Source of the DNA: Trichoplusia ni
Taxonomy: Eukaryota > Arthropoda > Insecta > Lepidoptera > Noctuidae
Reading direction: 5' to 3'
Assembly: GCF_003590095.1 (NCBI RefSeq)
Contig: NC_039486.1
Location: 7,562,336 to 7,626,335, forward strand
DNA: 64,000 nucleotides
Made by a program: the position numbers and the translations under genes. The notes beneath the pieces were generated by a model that did no database searches, was not told the origin of the DNA, and was given only the letters and a program-made list of their open reading frames with translations. This document shows, piece after piece, positions 25,961-36,520 of this stretch (its first letter is position 1; each line of letters starts with the position of its first letter).

Positions 25961-26683
25961 ATGAGAGCTACCGTCGCAGTTGGTTTAGTGGCGCTAGTGG
26001 TGGCCGTGTGTGCGCGGGACGTGCGTCATAGAAGGGATGCCGACTTGGAAGGAGCGGCTTCACACAAGTGGGAGAAGGGAGGCGGCGGCGAGCACCATGG
26101 AGACCATCACCACGAGCACGGCGGACACGGCGAGAAGGGGTACAAGGGCCACCACGAACACGAACATGGCAAGAAGGGACATTCTCACCATGAAGGACAC
26201 AAAGGTCACTATGACGAGAGCGGTGGACACAAAAAGCATCATCATCACGACGATGGCTACTACGGCGAACATGAACACGGCGAGAAAGGCGAGAAGGGTC
26301 ATGGATTCGAAGAGAAGGGGCACTACCACAAAGGTCATTCTACCAAAGGACATCATGGTATTCACAAGCTAGACGAATTTAAGAAAGACAAGCACTTCCA
26401 CGACAAACACGGTGAGTCAGGTTTCGAGGAGGGTTACGGCGGTCATCACCATGAAGGAGGCTACGAGAAGGGCGGACATTTTGACAAGGGACACAAAGCC
26501 GGTGGCTTCCATGAACATGAGCATGGTAACAAGGGGTCCTACGAAAAGGGAGGTCACCACAATGACCATAAAGGGCATCACGAAGAGGGAGCCGGCCACG
26601 AGTACTGGGGACACGACGAGGGTCATGGAAGCAAAGGGGGCCATGAACAGCACAAGGGCTGGGGCTGGAAAGGACACAAATAA
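25961..26683 (+). CDS. Secreted His/Gly/Lys-rich protein, family member 1
   Basis: A single-exon gene for 240 residues. Residues 1-18 form a signal peptide ending VAVCA, followed by RDVRHRR, a furin-type R-X-R-R site. The rest is low-complexity repeats built on short units such as HEHGKKGH and GHKGH. Histidine makes up about 54 of 240 residues by my count. A less repetitive core, STKGHHGIHKLDEFKKDKHF, lies near residues 125-145, and the protein ends GWGWKGHK, a variant of the family's usual KKGH end. I take it as a member of the insect 'histidine-rich glycoprotein-like' group (possibly Pfam DUF4779; from memory, not checked). Role unknown: extracellular metal binding or cuticle cross-linking is inference from composition. 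A TATA box lies 5' and a polyadenylation signal 3'. It is the least His-rich member I counted. Confidence 0.88.
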   Translation: MRATVAVGLVALVVAVCARDVRHRRDADLEGAASHKWEKGGGGEHHGDHHHEHGGHGEKGYKGHHEHEHGKKGHSHHEGHKGHYDESGGHKKHHHHDDGYYGEHEHGEKGEKGHGFEEKGHYHKGHSTKGHHGIHKLDEFKKDKHFHDKHGESGFEEGYGGHHHEGGYEKGGHFDKGHKAGGFHEHEHGNKGSYEKGGHHNDHKGHHEEGAGHEYWGHDEGHGSKGGHEQHKGWGWKGHK

Positions 26684-26750
26684 TTTTAATTTTACGCATT
26701 GATTAATGTAAATCAGGCTATTTGTTATTGTTGATACTTTGTGATACGCA

Positions 26751-26756
26751 AATAAA
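26751..26756 (+). terminator. Polyadenylation signal of His-rich gene 1
   Basis: AATAAA lies 67 bp after the stop codon at 26683, in an AT-rich 3' flank. It is the first canonical signal after the gene. Confidence 0.75.
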
Positions 26757-28966
26757 TATTAATTTATTTAGCTATGATCAGTTATTTTATTTACCCAACA
26801 ACAGAAAAATGGTAACCTGCTTGCTTTATTGATTTTAATCATAACTCACTCTTAAATTACTTGCATAGCTAATTATAAACAAGATAATTATGTTCTTTTC
26901 TTCCTTAAAGCAAAAACAAGCTATTAATGAATCATTTAAGTTGGTTTAAGAAAAATAATTATTGCGTCATACGATATTAGACACAGGCACATTTGCCGCA
27001 TGTAGCGCTAAAGCCACCTATTTTGGTAAAAAAAGGTCAACACTGTAGGTTTAACTTTATTAGCAACGGCTTTATAAAACTAACATTGCGGTACTCTCGA
27101 GACACGCCGGCGGTTAAATCCCCACTGAATACCTAATCCAGTGTCCTAACTGTAGTGCCCGTCTACTAAAAAGTATTTTCCTTGCGGCACCTAAACACTC
27201 TTATGTTAGTGTATAACAATTGCTAAAGTTTATCTACCGCTCAGTCTCGGGCACAAACTCTTTTTTTTTTCTTGTCTAGTCTTTACTCACTAATTAGTTG
27301 GCAACTCATCGAAAATTCTGAAATGGAAATTTCACTCATCGCCTTATCTATTTTAAAATCAAAGAAACTTGTGCAAAACTCAGCTCTAAATATAAATACA
27401 AACAAAAAATATGACTTTTTTAAAAGCTCGCGTGTGAGGCTTATTTCGGGCTGAGTCTAAAGATAACATACATTTGTGTTTGTTGACTACCAACGCAGCA
27501 AAAAGAAACGTTAATTCTGAGCTTACGTCAAAAATACCAACCACACTATGTTATGAGACGGCATTATGAAAAAACAGCACTCGGCATTTCGCACTAATGT
27601 CAAAGGAACCGCAAAACATATTTACACTTCATATTTTAGCCTCTGTGCAGAAAAATTACGTATCTCTGATTTTGCTACCAAAACAACTGACGCTACTTGT
27701 AATAACTGTTTCTGGTCATAGAACGGCCTTAATTATTTGAAACGAATTATCAATTTTAAACAAATTAATGTAGACAATACACGTAATAATTATGGCAGCT
27801 GTTAAGCTATCATGCGATAAATTAGAATAAATCCATTGTCATTGCTAAGCTTAAATGAAGGTTGTATACAAAATAAAGTTATATGAGACCTGGCCATGCG
27901 AATGTCTATTAACGTCTTTGCTTAGTAATTTCGTTTAAAGCTTTTGCATAAAAATATTATTTTCACATATAAACATTTGTAAATGTCGCACGGTTAGTGA
28001 TTTTTAGACCTAAATATGCTACATTGTTTTTATAATCTTCGTTGATGTTATTTTTCGTTCGAAACAAGTAAGTAGACCTTTTTATCAGTTTGTTTTACTG
28101 TATTAATTTAATGAAACAAAATTTATTAAACACAGAAAAATACTCTAAAAGTAGAAAATTTTGACCTTAGCCCTTTAAATAACATTAAAAGATAATAGAG
28201 TATTTTATTGTTAATTTTTTGTTATTTTTGTAATTCACATTTCTACATTGTCTCGGGTCTGGGTGTTTGTGGTACCTTCGTTGTATCTGAATTCCATAAC
28301 ACAAGTGCTTCAGCAACTTACTTTGGGTTCAGAACAATGTATGTGATGTTGTCCGCATTTATTTATTTATTATTTATTTAATCTATCTCAAACAACCTAG
28401 ATTCAGGTAATCGATTCAAAGGAACAAAAATTAAAAAAACCGGCCGTCTGTTGTTTGGTAAGAGTTATGGTAATTTTACTTGTTACTAGAGTTCAACATT
28501 GCAAAGTAAGTACAGGAAACAATTTATATCGAAAACTTATCATAAACTTTATGTTATATTGCTGCCATACATGACTTCTTATCATAAGCTTTGCGTTACT
28601 AGCCTTTTTGTGGTAAATTTATATGTGCAAAAATTAAAACACGCAACAATAAATGAATTCATTATTTTTATAATATTGATTATACAACGTTATTTGGACA
28701 AAGAATTAATCAATCAGTCTGTGAACAATTAAAATAATTATAATCAAATAAAAAAACTATGTACGGGCCTCGTGACTTGTCTAGCGGCTCGTCTCGTCGT
28801 CCGAAAGGCTAGTTTTATTGAAAAAATAGTGGAAGGTGATAGCTGGCGATACTCGTTTTTACTCGTCATGCCTTTTTGTGTTAATTTTTATACTACTAAT
28901 TGCTATTAGGATTTTAGAATAGAGGATGTTAGATGCAATTAAACTCAAGCGGAACTGTTGAAAGTG
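26757..28966. other. Intergenic stretch between His-rich genes 1 and 2, first part
   Basis: AT-rich noncoding sequence. The 60-codon frame at 27272-27454 and the 77-codon frame at 28499-28732 have no recognisable features. I see no sixth family member or family relic here on either strand. Confidence 0.5.
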
Positions 28967-29113
28967 CTGGCCACATCTTTCAGATGTCGAATGAGCCCTG
29001 GGCAAAGGCACAGCACATTGGGTTGTTGAGAGCAAAAGAAGATTTCAAGAGATGGCGGGACGAACTCAAATATTTAATTTACACAAAACTGGCCTCTACA
29101 TTTAAATTATAGA
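28967..29113 (+). pseudogene. Decayed C-terminal fragment of a non-LTR retrotransposon ORF
   Basis: Read from about 28967, the frame gives SAGHIFQMSNEPWAKAQ, then RWRDEL, then a stop at 29111-29113. The pattern '(W)AGH..RM.(D/N)EPWAK... RWRDEL' is a well-known end block of insect LINE ORF2 proteins (RTE/jockey-like). No reverse transcriptase core survives, so this is an old relic. The block downstream to about 29185 (aggaactggagggcaaatg...) may continue it out of frame. It is unrelated to the intact LINE at 13927. Confidence 0.6.
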
Positions 29114-29617
29114 CCGAATAAATAGAAGAAGGAACTGGAGGGCAAATGTCTCCCAACTTGGCACTGGAACATGCATTGGGACACTGGAAGCTGATTATTA
29201 AAAATGTAATTTAAGATTCGTTGCGTAAATATGAGGCAACAATGCTCATTAAAACGTATTTGTTAAAACAGCTAGTTACCAGAAACTTGGAGATTCATTA
29301 AGCAGATAGCCACCGATCCACAAGAATTCCTCTCTCGTTCGGACGGGCTGGGAAGATAATGACATTCCTAACTACAGCCCACTCACATTGCTATCCCAGA
29401 ATAAGTTTATATCCCGCCCTAGTGAATATTATACACTTTTCTTTTGCTTTCTAATAAAAGCTGCGACGTGGATAAAGCTAGTATAAAATCAAAGAAGTAT
29501 TTAAAGTTTCTGTTCTATTTCCATTCCATCCTTTCTAACGGAGTTCTGAATGGCCATATATCCAGTAAGCCATTATTTCATTAACTTGTATGTTATTATT
29601 TTTAGAAGGAGGTCGTG

Positions 29618-29690
29618 ACTGCCGCTGCAGAAGTTGATCGATCACAGGTTAAGCCACGCTTGATACGGTCGCTCTGTGGACGTTGATTTA
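29618..29690 (-). repeat. Reverse-strand fragment of the 9241-9597 repeat
   Basis: The sequence 'ctgcagaagttgatcgatcacaggttaagccacgcttgatacggtc' mirrors the reverse complement of the end of the repeat at 9530-9597 (ctgcggttgtg... cataggttaagctatgcttgacgcggttg). It is about 70 bp and diverged. Confidence 0.55.
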
Positions 29691-31252
29691 TAAATCACGG
29701 TTAGTTAGGAACTGCCAAATTCAACTGAAAACCTGAAACCCAAATTCGTAGATGTTTTTAGACATTGTTGACAGTTAGTAAATTTGATTTTGCCCATCGA
29801 CTTTCAATGCTGCCCGGTCCCGACCGCGAAAACGGCCGACGTGTTACGAAATTTATTTAAAGAAAACCTTAAAAACATTTCGATGCTACCGTAGTAATAA
29901 AACACGTGTTTAGTATCCAATCTTTATTGATCATTTACGGGTTAACTTATTTAACATAATAATTATTATGCTACATAAAGAAAAATACCTTTTGTATGTT
30001 ACTATACGCAAATATCCGTTGACCGTGTTACATTTGGCCCACAATCTTTCTGCATAATAATTTATACACATAAACGAAAAATCCGTTCTTTCAGTAAATG
30101 AACACCGATTTTCAGTGAACCACGCTAAACAAGTAATATTTTGCTGTAAACCAAGTCAGCGGGCAGTAATGCAACCAAATATTCAATATAACACAGAGCC
30201 TGCACTAATGTGAATGCCAGCGCCACATATTCTGAATGCTGCCGGCCGTACAAGCACACTCATTGCCTGTTGCGCAACCGACCGACCATTTATTATGTAC
30301 CATTTGAATAAATTGTAATTGATATACTTAGGTTCCACGCGACCGAGCAACATTGTATATGTTAGTAATATCACTAATGTGAGCTTTGTAATCAATTAAT
30401 AGTCGGGTTTACATTTTAAATACAAATGCCTATTTGATATTTTGAATAATTACGTTTTATCACAATATAAGTTTTATATGTATGTCATAAAAATACTTCA
30501 AAACGCATGGGAAAATCAACTAAACCCATAATTTTATAATCAATACCATGCTGCGATCTGACAAATTATTACTTACTCGAGCGATACGTACCGCGAACAT
30601 AATTTAAAAAGAAAAATGCTAATATAATTTTCCGCCTAATGGTAGCAAGTTTCAGACATCGAAAATCGTCGCAAAACAAAGATAAATCACGAGGAGCTGA
30701 ATACGGACACGAACATGGAAAATAAGTAAGAGGCACAGGAATACCGGGTATCAAACTCATTTATCATTTTCAAAGTGATTATTAACGGCATATCAGTCAT
30801 TTGGCAAACGAGATAAGAATGGTGGTGATGTTATTCGTAAAAGTATTTCGTACATACGTTGATGGCTTTTGTGTAGTCGATACATTGTATGTGTGAATGA
30901 TTCTGCTTTGCCAGAGTACGATTAAAACAAAAGGAAAAATTGTCTAAAAAGTTTTTATTATATGTTCTATGCTTGGAATAAATTGATTTCGTTGATATAA
31001 TAGTTTTTTTTTAATATTTACTTACATTTTAATCGAATAGGAGATTGAGAGTGACTTGTCAGATTCTTAAGAAACACTTATCAATATTGTGCTTATTATG
31101 CTTCAGCATAAATAATAGTTTGCCATTTTAATTATTCAGATTATGAATTTGGTCTACCTACATACAATATTAACATCTCAAATCTTACCTCACAGCAAAG
31201 TAAATATTGTCAACATGGAAGGAAGTGGAAATCTCCGTCTTGTTAGCTGTAG
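29691..31252. other. Intergenic stretch upstream of His-rich gene 2
   Basis: AT-rich noncoding sequence. The short frames on the - strand at 30183-30395 and 30569-30760 are unmatched. An ATG at 31207 opens in frame with gene 2, but it lies upstream of that gene's TATA box and so should not be in its transcript. Confidence 0.5.
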
Positions 31253-31261
31253 CAACCTTGA
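31253..31261 (-). promoter_or_regulatory. FTZ-F1-like element upstream of His-rich gene 2
   Basis: The sense strand reads CAACCTTGA, so the other strand reads TCAAGGTTG. This is one base off the FTZ-F1 consensus YCAAGGYCR. It lies about 46-54 bp before the TATA box, the same spacing and orientation as the CAACCTTGG upstream of gene 5. Confidence 0.4.
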
Positions 31262-31306
31262 CACTATCAGACAACTGTAACTTACCTAACCGCTGTTACC
31301 GTTTAG

Positions 31307-31315
31307 TATATAAAA
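31307..31315 (+). promoter_or_regulatory. TATA box of His-rich gene 2
   Basis: TATATAAAA lies 65 bp before the ATG at 31372. An initiator-like 'atcattcaac' sits about 30 bp downstream, near 31339. This placement rules out the upstream in-frame ATG at 31207. Confidence 0.8.
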
Positions 31316-31371
31316 TCATTTGCACCGATGAATTGATATCATTCAACAAGTGCAACAACAACAAACTCAAC

Positions 31372-32103
31372 ATGAGAAGAAGCCTTCTGGTGGCGTGTGG
31401 GCTTCTGGCCATCGCAGCGCTCAGCTCTGCCAGAGAAATCCGGGAGAAACGCGCAGCCGACCTCGAGGCCGCCGCCTCCGGTCACCACTGGGACAAGGGA
31501 GGCGGCCACGAGCACCACGGACACCACCACCATGACCATGGTGGCGAACACCACAAAGGACACAAGGGACATCATGAACACCACCATGGTAAACATGGAC
31601 ACCACCACCACGAGGGACACAAAGGCCATCACGGCGAACATGGTGGACACAAGAAACACCATCACCATGACGAGGGCTACCATCATCATCACCATCACGG
31701 TGAGAAGGGAGACCACGGGCACGGACACGAGGAGCACGGACACTGGCACAAGGGCCACGACACTAAGGGACACCACGGAGTCGAGAAACACGACGAGTTC
31801 AAGAAGGACAAGCACTTCCACGACCACCACGGAGAGAAGGGCCACCACGAACACCACGGCGGGCACCACCACGAGGGCGGCTACAAGAAGGGCGGTCACT
31901 TCCACAAGGGACACAAGCATGGCGGACACCACGAACACCACCATGGCAAGAAGGGACATCATGAGGAAGGTGGACACCACCACCACCACAAGGGCCATCA
32001 TGGTGAGGGAGGTCACCACGAGCACTGGCATGACCATCATGACCACGGCAAGAAGGGAGGACACGAGGACCACAAGCACTGGAGCCATAAGAAGGGCCAT
32101 TAA
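31372..32103 (+). CDS. Secreted His/Gly/Lys-rich protein, family member 2 (most His-rich counted)
   Basis: A single exon coding for 243 residues. A signal peptide covers residues 1-20 (ends LSSA), followed by REIREKR, a furin-type site, then AADLEAAAS. Histidine is about 89 of 243 residues by my count, with runs up to six His near residue 105. Repeat units are variants of HHGKKGHHHHEGHKGHH. The family core appears as DTKGHHGVEKHDEFKKDKHF, and the C-terminus is HKHWSHKKGH. I chose the ATG at 31372 because it follows the TATA box by 65 bp and starts a clean signal peptide. The longer frame from 31207 begins upstream of the promoter. The high His density would give strong Zn/Cu/Ni binding in principle. 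Its true role is unknown. A reverse-strand open frame over this gene is an artefact of CAC/CAT codons. Confidence 0.9.
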   Translation: MRRSLLVACGLLAIAALSSAREIREKRAADLEAAASGHHWDKGGGHEHHGHHHHDHGGEHHKGHKGHHEHHHGKHGHHHHEGHKGHHGEHGGHKKHHHHDEGYHHHHHHGEKGDHGHGHEEHGHWHKGHDTKGHHGVEKHDEFKKDKHFHDHHGEKGHHEHHGGHHHEGGYKKGGHFHKGHKHGGHHEHHHGKKGHHEEGGHHHHHKGHHGEGGHHEHWHDHHDHGKKGGHEDHKHWSHKKGH

Positions 32104-32176
32104 GTATGCACTGACTGAATTGTTATTTGTTGTAATGTTGCTAACGAGTGTTTTTGTTACGTTTTTACGAAAAAGA

Positions 32177-32182
32177 ATTAAA
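32177..32182 (+). terminator. Polyadenylation signal of His-rich gene 2
   Basis: ATTAAA, the common variant signal, lies 73 bp after the stop codon. An 'aaaataacc' stretch follows, but there is no AATAAA closer to the gene. Confidence 0.6.
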
Positions 32183-35100
32183 TTTTGTACAAAATAACCA
32201 CTTACTTTTTTCATTTCACCGTGTAATGGGATATCATACAATACGTACAAGCGCCAACATTCCTGATTACTTTCACGAACAAACAGCGCTTACACATCGA
32301 AACACAACTGAGTTTTGTTCCTCTCACAATAATTGTCGTAATAACATTGTTTTTTTTCATTAGAGCAAGAATTATCCTTAATTAAGATGAACTAAAAGTA
32401 GTCTTCTCCTAGCGAGTCATCTGATTTACTAAACAAACCTACGCGTCTTAGAAACATGTTTCATGTGTCTAAGCGAAAAACTCCATATAAAGTATCACTT
32501 TTTGAAGACAAGAATCGATTTATTTCATTTCATTTATACTACTTCCCATGTTTACTACATTTCAACCTGTTCAATATAATGACTAGGTAAAAGTAGAAAA
32601 ATAAAAAGTTTAAAGAGAGGGCACGGGTTGTCTTCCAGATGAGAAATCGAAATGGAAATCGTAAATCAAATAATTATTCAAAAATAACAGAAACAAAAAA
32701 CTCATAAATATGAAATATTCAATTTCTTTTGGTCTATATATAATTACAATTGATTTTTCTATTTACAAAGTGGGACTCACGCCCATCACTTTGGTTTCAC
32801 AAACATTTGAAGATGAAAATTAGCCTTCGGTCCAGACTGTTTTAGGGTTAAGTGAGACAACGTACAAATATTTATACATTATAGCCTTTTTATACGGAAA
32901 GAGTTCAATAGGTACCTACCTGTTTCATTTGTATGTATGTAACTACGCCTAGTTCGAATAATATTTCAATTGATAATTTTCGCAGATGTCCAATTCGCAA
33001 TTTTCAAACCTTACCGATTGTTTTCTCTCTCCAAATAATGTAGCCTCTCTTTTACTTTCAGTGTTACGTCACTGGCCTGTCTTTTGTTTTACGATGTCGT
33101 CAAAGCAAATGGGAAATGCCAAACATACGGTGCATTTTCGATCATTTTTTTTAGTGTTGGCTGCAGCACCTCTCTCTTGTTTATTCCCAATCTATCTCTT
33201 TCATTTTGAGTGTGACGTCATTGACACGTCTGTGTGAAAATTCTCTCGTAATTACATGATTGAACTAACTCTACTGTGTTATAAACCTTTGTCAAAATAT
33301 CAGCAAATAAAATAGTCATATAAATTAATTATTAAAGTCATAATAGACACTAAGTTTTGATTTGAATAAAATAGCAAACCACGAGTATGTATATATATGT
33401 ACTGAGGTAAACTAATAACTTCATAAATTAACAAATTAATGTTTTTAAAAGGTCAATGCGCAATAATTACTGGTCTATTTATAGTTTTGTAGAAGAAAGG
33501 TCAACAGCGACGTAACATTTGTAGTTTCGTAATAACTGATTTCTAATTCACAACATTAAATTTGCGTGTTGGACTAAGCGACGCGTGGTGCCAACCCCTA
33601 CTCCTGTGGATCACACAGTCATGATGATGAAATCTATGACAATAAAACCATCAAACCATCATTTTCCCACGACCAGCAATGACTGCTACGTTGTCAGAAC
33701 TAAAGTGGAAGTAGGTTGTACTGTTTATCTTAACACAGTCATTTATATAAGGCTTACCTGTAAATTACAAGTCCTTACCTGATTAAAGAAAAGTCATCTC
33801 GCCAACATTGCGTATTGATCGTACTGTATACGGATGCATAAAATACGAGCTTCTCACTTAATAAGTATAGGAGCAGGGAATCGAACTCGATCGTACATGA
33901 CATAATCAATCATAAGTAAAGTGAAGGATGTGAACATGAAAGAAGAAAATATGCATTTTCCATCCTTAACCGATATTCTCGAGAAATAAATTCCGGTCAA
34001 TACATGCTCCATTTTCTAGATTTTTGTGAGAAAATGCTCACGATGATTTTTTTTAAGGTTAAATTTAAAAAATATGTTAGTCTTGTTTAGGAAATAACAC
34101 TCATCAAATCAAATATTAGAAATAGACGCAAATTTTTTAGCTCAAACGTAAAATTGGTCTGATATATTTAAACGTTCAAGACTAAAAGAAAAAGAGAAGA
34201 CTTAAAATAAATGTCTTTGAAAAAATATGCATTGCTTGAAAGAGAACCCTTTTCATCATGTTTTCTTTTTGCAGAAAAAATGTCTTTCCAAATTACTTAA
34301 TGCTAATGCATATGCTCCACCGGTAAATGAACAACTCGTGAATATGTTTAAAATAATATTTTATTCTTACATTAATCTCATTCACACTCATAACATATGC
34401 AGTACCTACGTATACATACATTAAACATCAATCAGTGCAAATTCAGTTTCACTTGTTTTTTAAGCAGTCGTTATGATAGAGCAATGTACTACGTGTGAAA
34501 CAAATGCGAACATACGTGAGTTCATTTCATGATCTTATTATAAGAAGTCCTATTCCCAAGCGATTTATGTAAAGATACCAATTTATTATTCTCTTAAGGC
34601 CAATTTACAGTAGGTAGTTGTAGGAGGAACGAAATATATAGCCTCTTGACACTCGCTTTATCCCCGCAGAAGCATTCGATGAAAGTCATTCGGTGTAGAT
34701 CTTGCAAGAAAGCGACATGCGGTAATCACACAAACATGTAGGACATACATATACCCATATACTATAGCTTATTCTGAATATATCTAATCAAAAGATATTT
34801 CAGAGCTGTAACAGCAGATAGTTTAGCAAATGTTAACCAGTACGTACTTAAATAACAGGACAACAGATTGATTTCAAATTTATCGTCCTTCTAGTCAATG
34901 TAACTCGATCTGATCAATCAAGTGCTGATTATGGGCTATTTAACTGGTCCTATTTAAATCACAAAATCCATCTTAAGTTATTAATTCAAAATAAAATGTG
35001 AATCCCACAATTAAAGCCGTTTGACCATTGTTGACTGAGAAACGAATCAAACTCGGAATGTACCTATGATTTTTTTCTAATAGAAATAGAGAAGGAATAA

Positions 35101-35188
35101 GCAAATAGTCACATATTAACAATCATACTTAAAAGTATTTCTGATAACAGCAGTTAAAGTTATATCGTTCACCCAGTGCCAGGGCGCT
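32183..35188. other. Intergenic stretch between His-rich genes 2 and 3
   Basis: AT-rich noncoding DNA. The region 32980-33240 is richer in CT runs and carries two similar blocks ('gtgttacgtcactggcctgtctttt' and 'gtgtgacgtcattgacacgtctgtg'), which suggests a diverged interspersed repeat that I cannot name. An 83-codon frame runs through it but looks non-coding. No family relic is visible. Confidence 0.45.
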
Positions 35189-35197
35189 TGACCTTGA
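35189..35197 (-). promoter_or_regulatory. Perfect FTZ-F1-type element upstream of His-rich gene 3
   Basis: The sense strand reads TGACCTTGA, so the - strand reads TCAAGGTCA, a full match to YCAAGGYCR, the binding consensus of the nuclear receptor FTZ-F1. It lies about 80 bp before the TATA box. FTZ-F1 is known to drive insect cuticle genes after an ecdysone pulse, so the match fits moult-timed expression, but a 9-mer can occur by chance. Confidence 0.45.
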
Positions 35198-35274
35198 TAT
35201 TAGAGTAAGTGCAAATACCCGAAGCGTTGCAATAATTGCCCAATACAGCTACGACAAAACCAGAGCTACAGTAT

Positions 35275-35283
35275 CTATAAAAC
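35275..35283 (+). promoter_or_regulatory. TATA box of His-rich gene 3
   Basis: CTATAAAAC lies 61-69 bp before the ATG at 35344. An in-frame ATG-like extension from 35290 falls before the predicted start of transcription (about 35306), so the ATG at 35344 is the start. Confidence 0.75.
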
Positions 35284-35343
35284 GTAGTCGTGGCAGTGAC
35301 ACGTAGCATATCTCATCTCGATCCGCCGACGAATACAACTATC

Positions 35344-36075
35344 ATGAGGACCGCGCTCCTGCTGAGCTGTGCGGCGCTGGCGCTGGTGGCGCTGGCGCAG
35401 GCGCGAGACCTGCGCGAGAAGCGCGACTCCGACTTGGAGGCCGCCGCCACCGGACATCACCACGAGAAGGGAGGCGGCAAGGAGCACCATAGCCACCACC
35501 ACCACGAACACGGTGGCAAAGGACACAAAGGATACAAGGGTCATCACCACCATGAGCATGGCAAGAAGGGTCACCACCACCACGAGGGACACAAGGGACA
35601 CCACGACGAGAAAGGTGGACACAAAAAGCACCATCACCACGATGAAGGCCATCACCACGAACATCATCACGGTGAAAAGGGTGAAAAAGGACACGGCTTT
35701 GAAGAAAAGGGACACTTCCATAAAGGTCATTCCACTAAGGGGCATCATGGTGTCCATAAGCTAGACGAATTCAAGAAAAACAAACACTTCCACCACAAGC
35801 ACGGTGAAAGTGGGTTCGAAGAAGGTCATGGCGGCCACCACCATGAGCATGGACACAAGAAGGGCGGTCACTTCCACAAGGGACACAAACATGGCGGACA
35901 CCACGAACACCACCACGGCAAGAAGGGTCATCATGAGAAGGGAGGCCACCACCATGAACACAAGGGCCACCACGATGAGGGTAGTCACCACGAGCACCAC
36001 CACCACCACCATGACCATGGCAAGAAGGGCGAACATGAAGACCACAAGCACTGGGGCTTCAAGAAAGGGCATTAA
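35344..36075 (+). CDS. Secreted His/Gly/Lys-rich protein, family member 3
   Basis: A single exon, 243 residues. The signal peptide (residues 1-20, ending ALAQA) is followed by RDLREKR, a furin-type site, then DSDLEAAAT. Histidine is about 81 of 243 residues. The family core reads STKGHHGVHKLDEFKKNKHF near residues 128-147, followed by HGESGFEEGHGG as in member 1. The end is HKHWGFKKGH. Members 1 and 3 share the 'HGESGFEEG' segment, whereas 2 and 5 have His-rich substitutes, suggesting how the copies are related. Secretion is well supported. Metal binding or a cuticle role is inference. The gene sits 3.2 kb after member 2 in the same orientation and has its own TATA box and AATAAA. Confidence 0.9.
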   Translation: MRTALLLSCAALALVALAQARDLREKRDSDLEAAATGHHHEKGGGKEHHSHHHHEHGGKGHKGYKGHHHHEHGKKGHHHHEGHKGHHDEKGGHKKHHHHDEGHHHEHHHGEKGEKGHGFEEKGHFHKGHSTKGHHGVHKLDEFKKNKHFHHKHGESGFEEGHGGHHHEHGHKKGGHFHKGHKHGGHHEHHHGKKGHHEKGGHHHEHKGHHDEGSHHEHHHHHHDHGKKGEHEDHKHWGFKKGH

Positions 36076-36165
36076 AAATTTGACCTCAAATTTTCTGATG
36101 TTCCTACCTGTATACTTGTAAATAGATGTTACGTTTTGTTATATTTTTGTTACAAACACGATGTA

Positions 36166-36171
36166 AATAAA
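36166..36171 (+). terminator. Polyadenylation signal of His-rich gene 3
   Basis: AATAAA lies 90 bp after the stop codon, followed by a T-rich stretch (ctattttatttcat) that fits a cleavage region. Confidence 0.8.
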
Positions 36172-36339
36172 CACTATTTTATTTCATATCGTCTTTCTTA
36201 TTTATTTCCTAAATGTCGTAAAAAACGCTTATGCTTCACATTTTCTTAAGGGTAAGGTTAATAAGTAAAGTAATTCTGAACTGTCTAGTACCTACTAATA
36301 AAACCTTTACAAGTAAAAGTTATTTGAATACAGCACGCA

Positions 36340-36520
36340 GACAGCGAAAAGGTCCACACTCCACAGCGGTTGAGGTCACCAGTGCAGGACGTGTCGCAGG
36401 TTCGATCCCCGCTTAGGATAAGCAATTTCGTGAACCACGAATACTTGTAAAGAGTCAGTGTGTTTGTGCATATGAACTACATGAAACCCCCGCAAGACTG
36501 GGATAAAAATTACTATTCAT
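36340..36520 (+). repeat. Decayed tRNA-headed SINE copy
   Basis: A Pol III B box (ggttcgatccc) lies at 36399-36409, preceded by a degraded A-box region ('agcggttgaggtca'). The body 'gtgaaccacgaatacttgtaaagagtcagtgtgtttgtgcatatgaac' and the tail 'tgaaacccccgcaagactgggataaaa' match the other SINE pieces in the window. It is more diverged than the copy at 41648. Confidence 0.7.

Noticed and set aside
26060..26365. Antisense Val/Met-rich open frame over His-rich gene 1, with similar ones over genes 3, 4 and 5
   Set aside because: A direct result of His codons on the opposite strand. There are no promoters or signal peptides of their own.
31207..31371. In-frame upstream extension of His-rich gene 2 from an earlier start
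   Set aside because: It lies before the TATA box at 31307, so it is not in the expected transcript, and it would bury the signal peptide inside the protein.
35290..35343. In-frame upstream start for His-rich gene 3
   Set aside because: It starts only 7 bases after the TATA box, before the likely transcription start.
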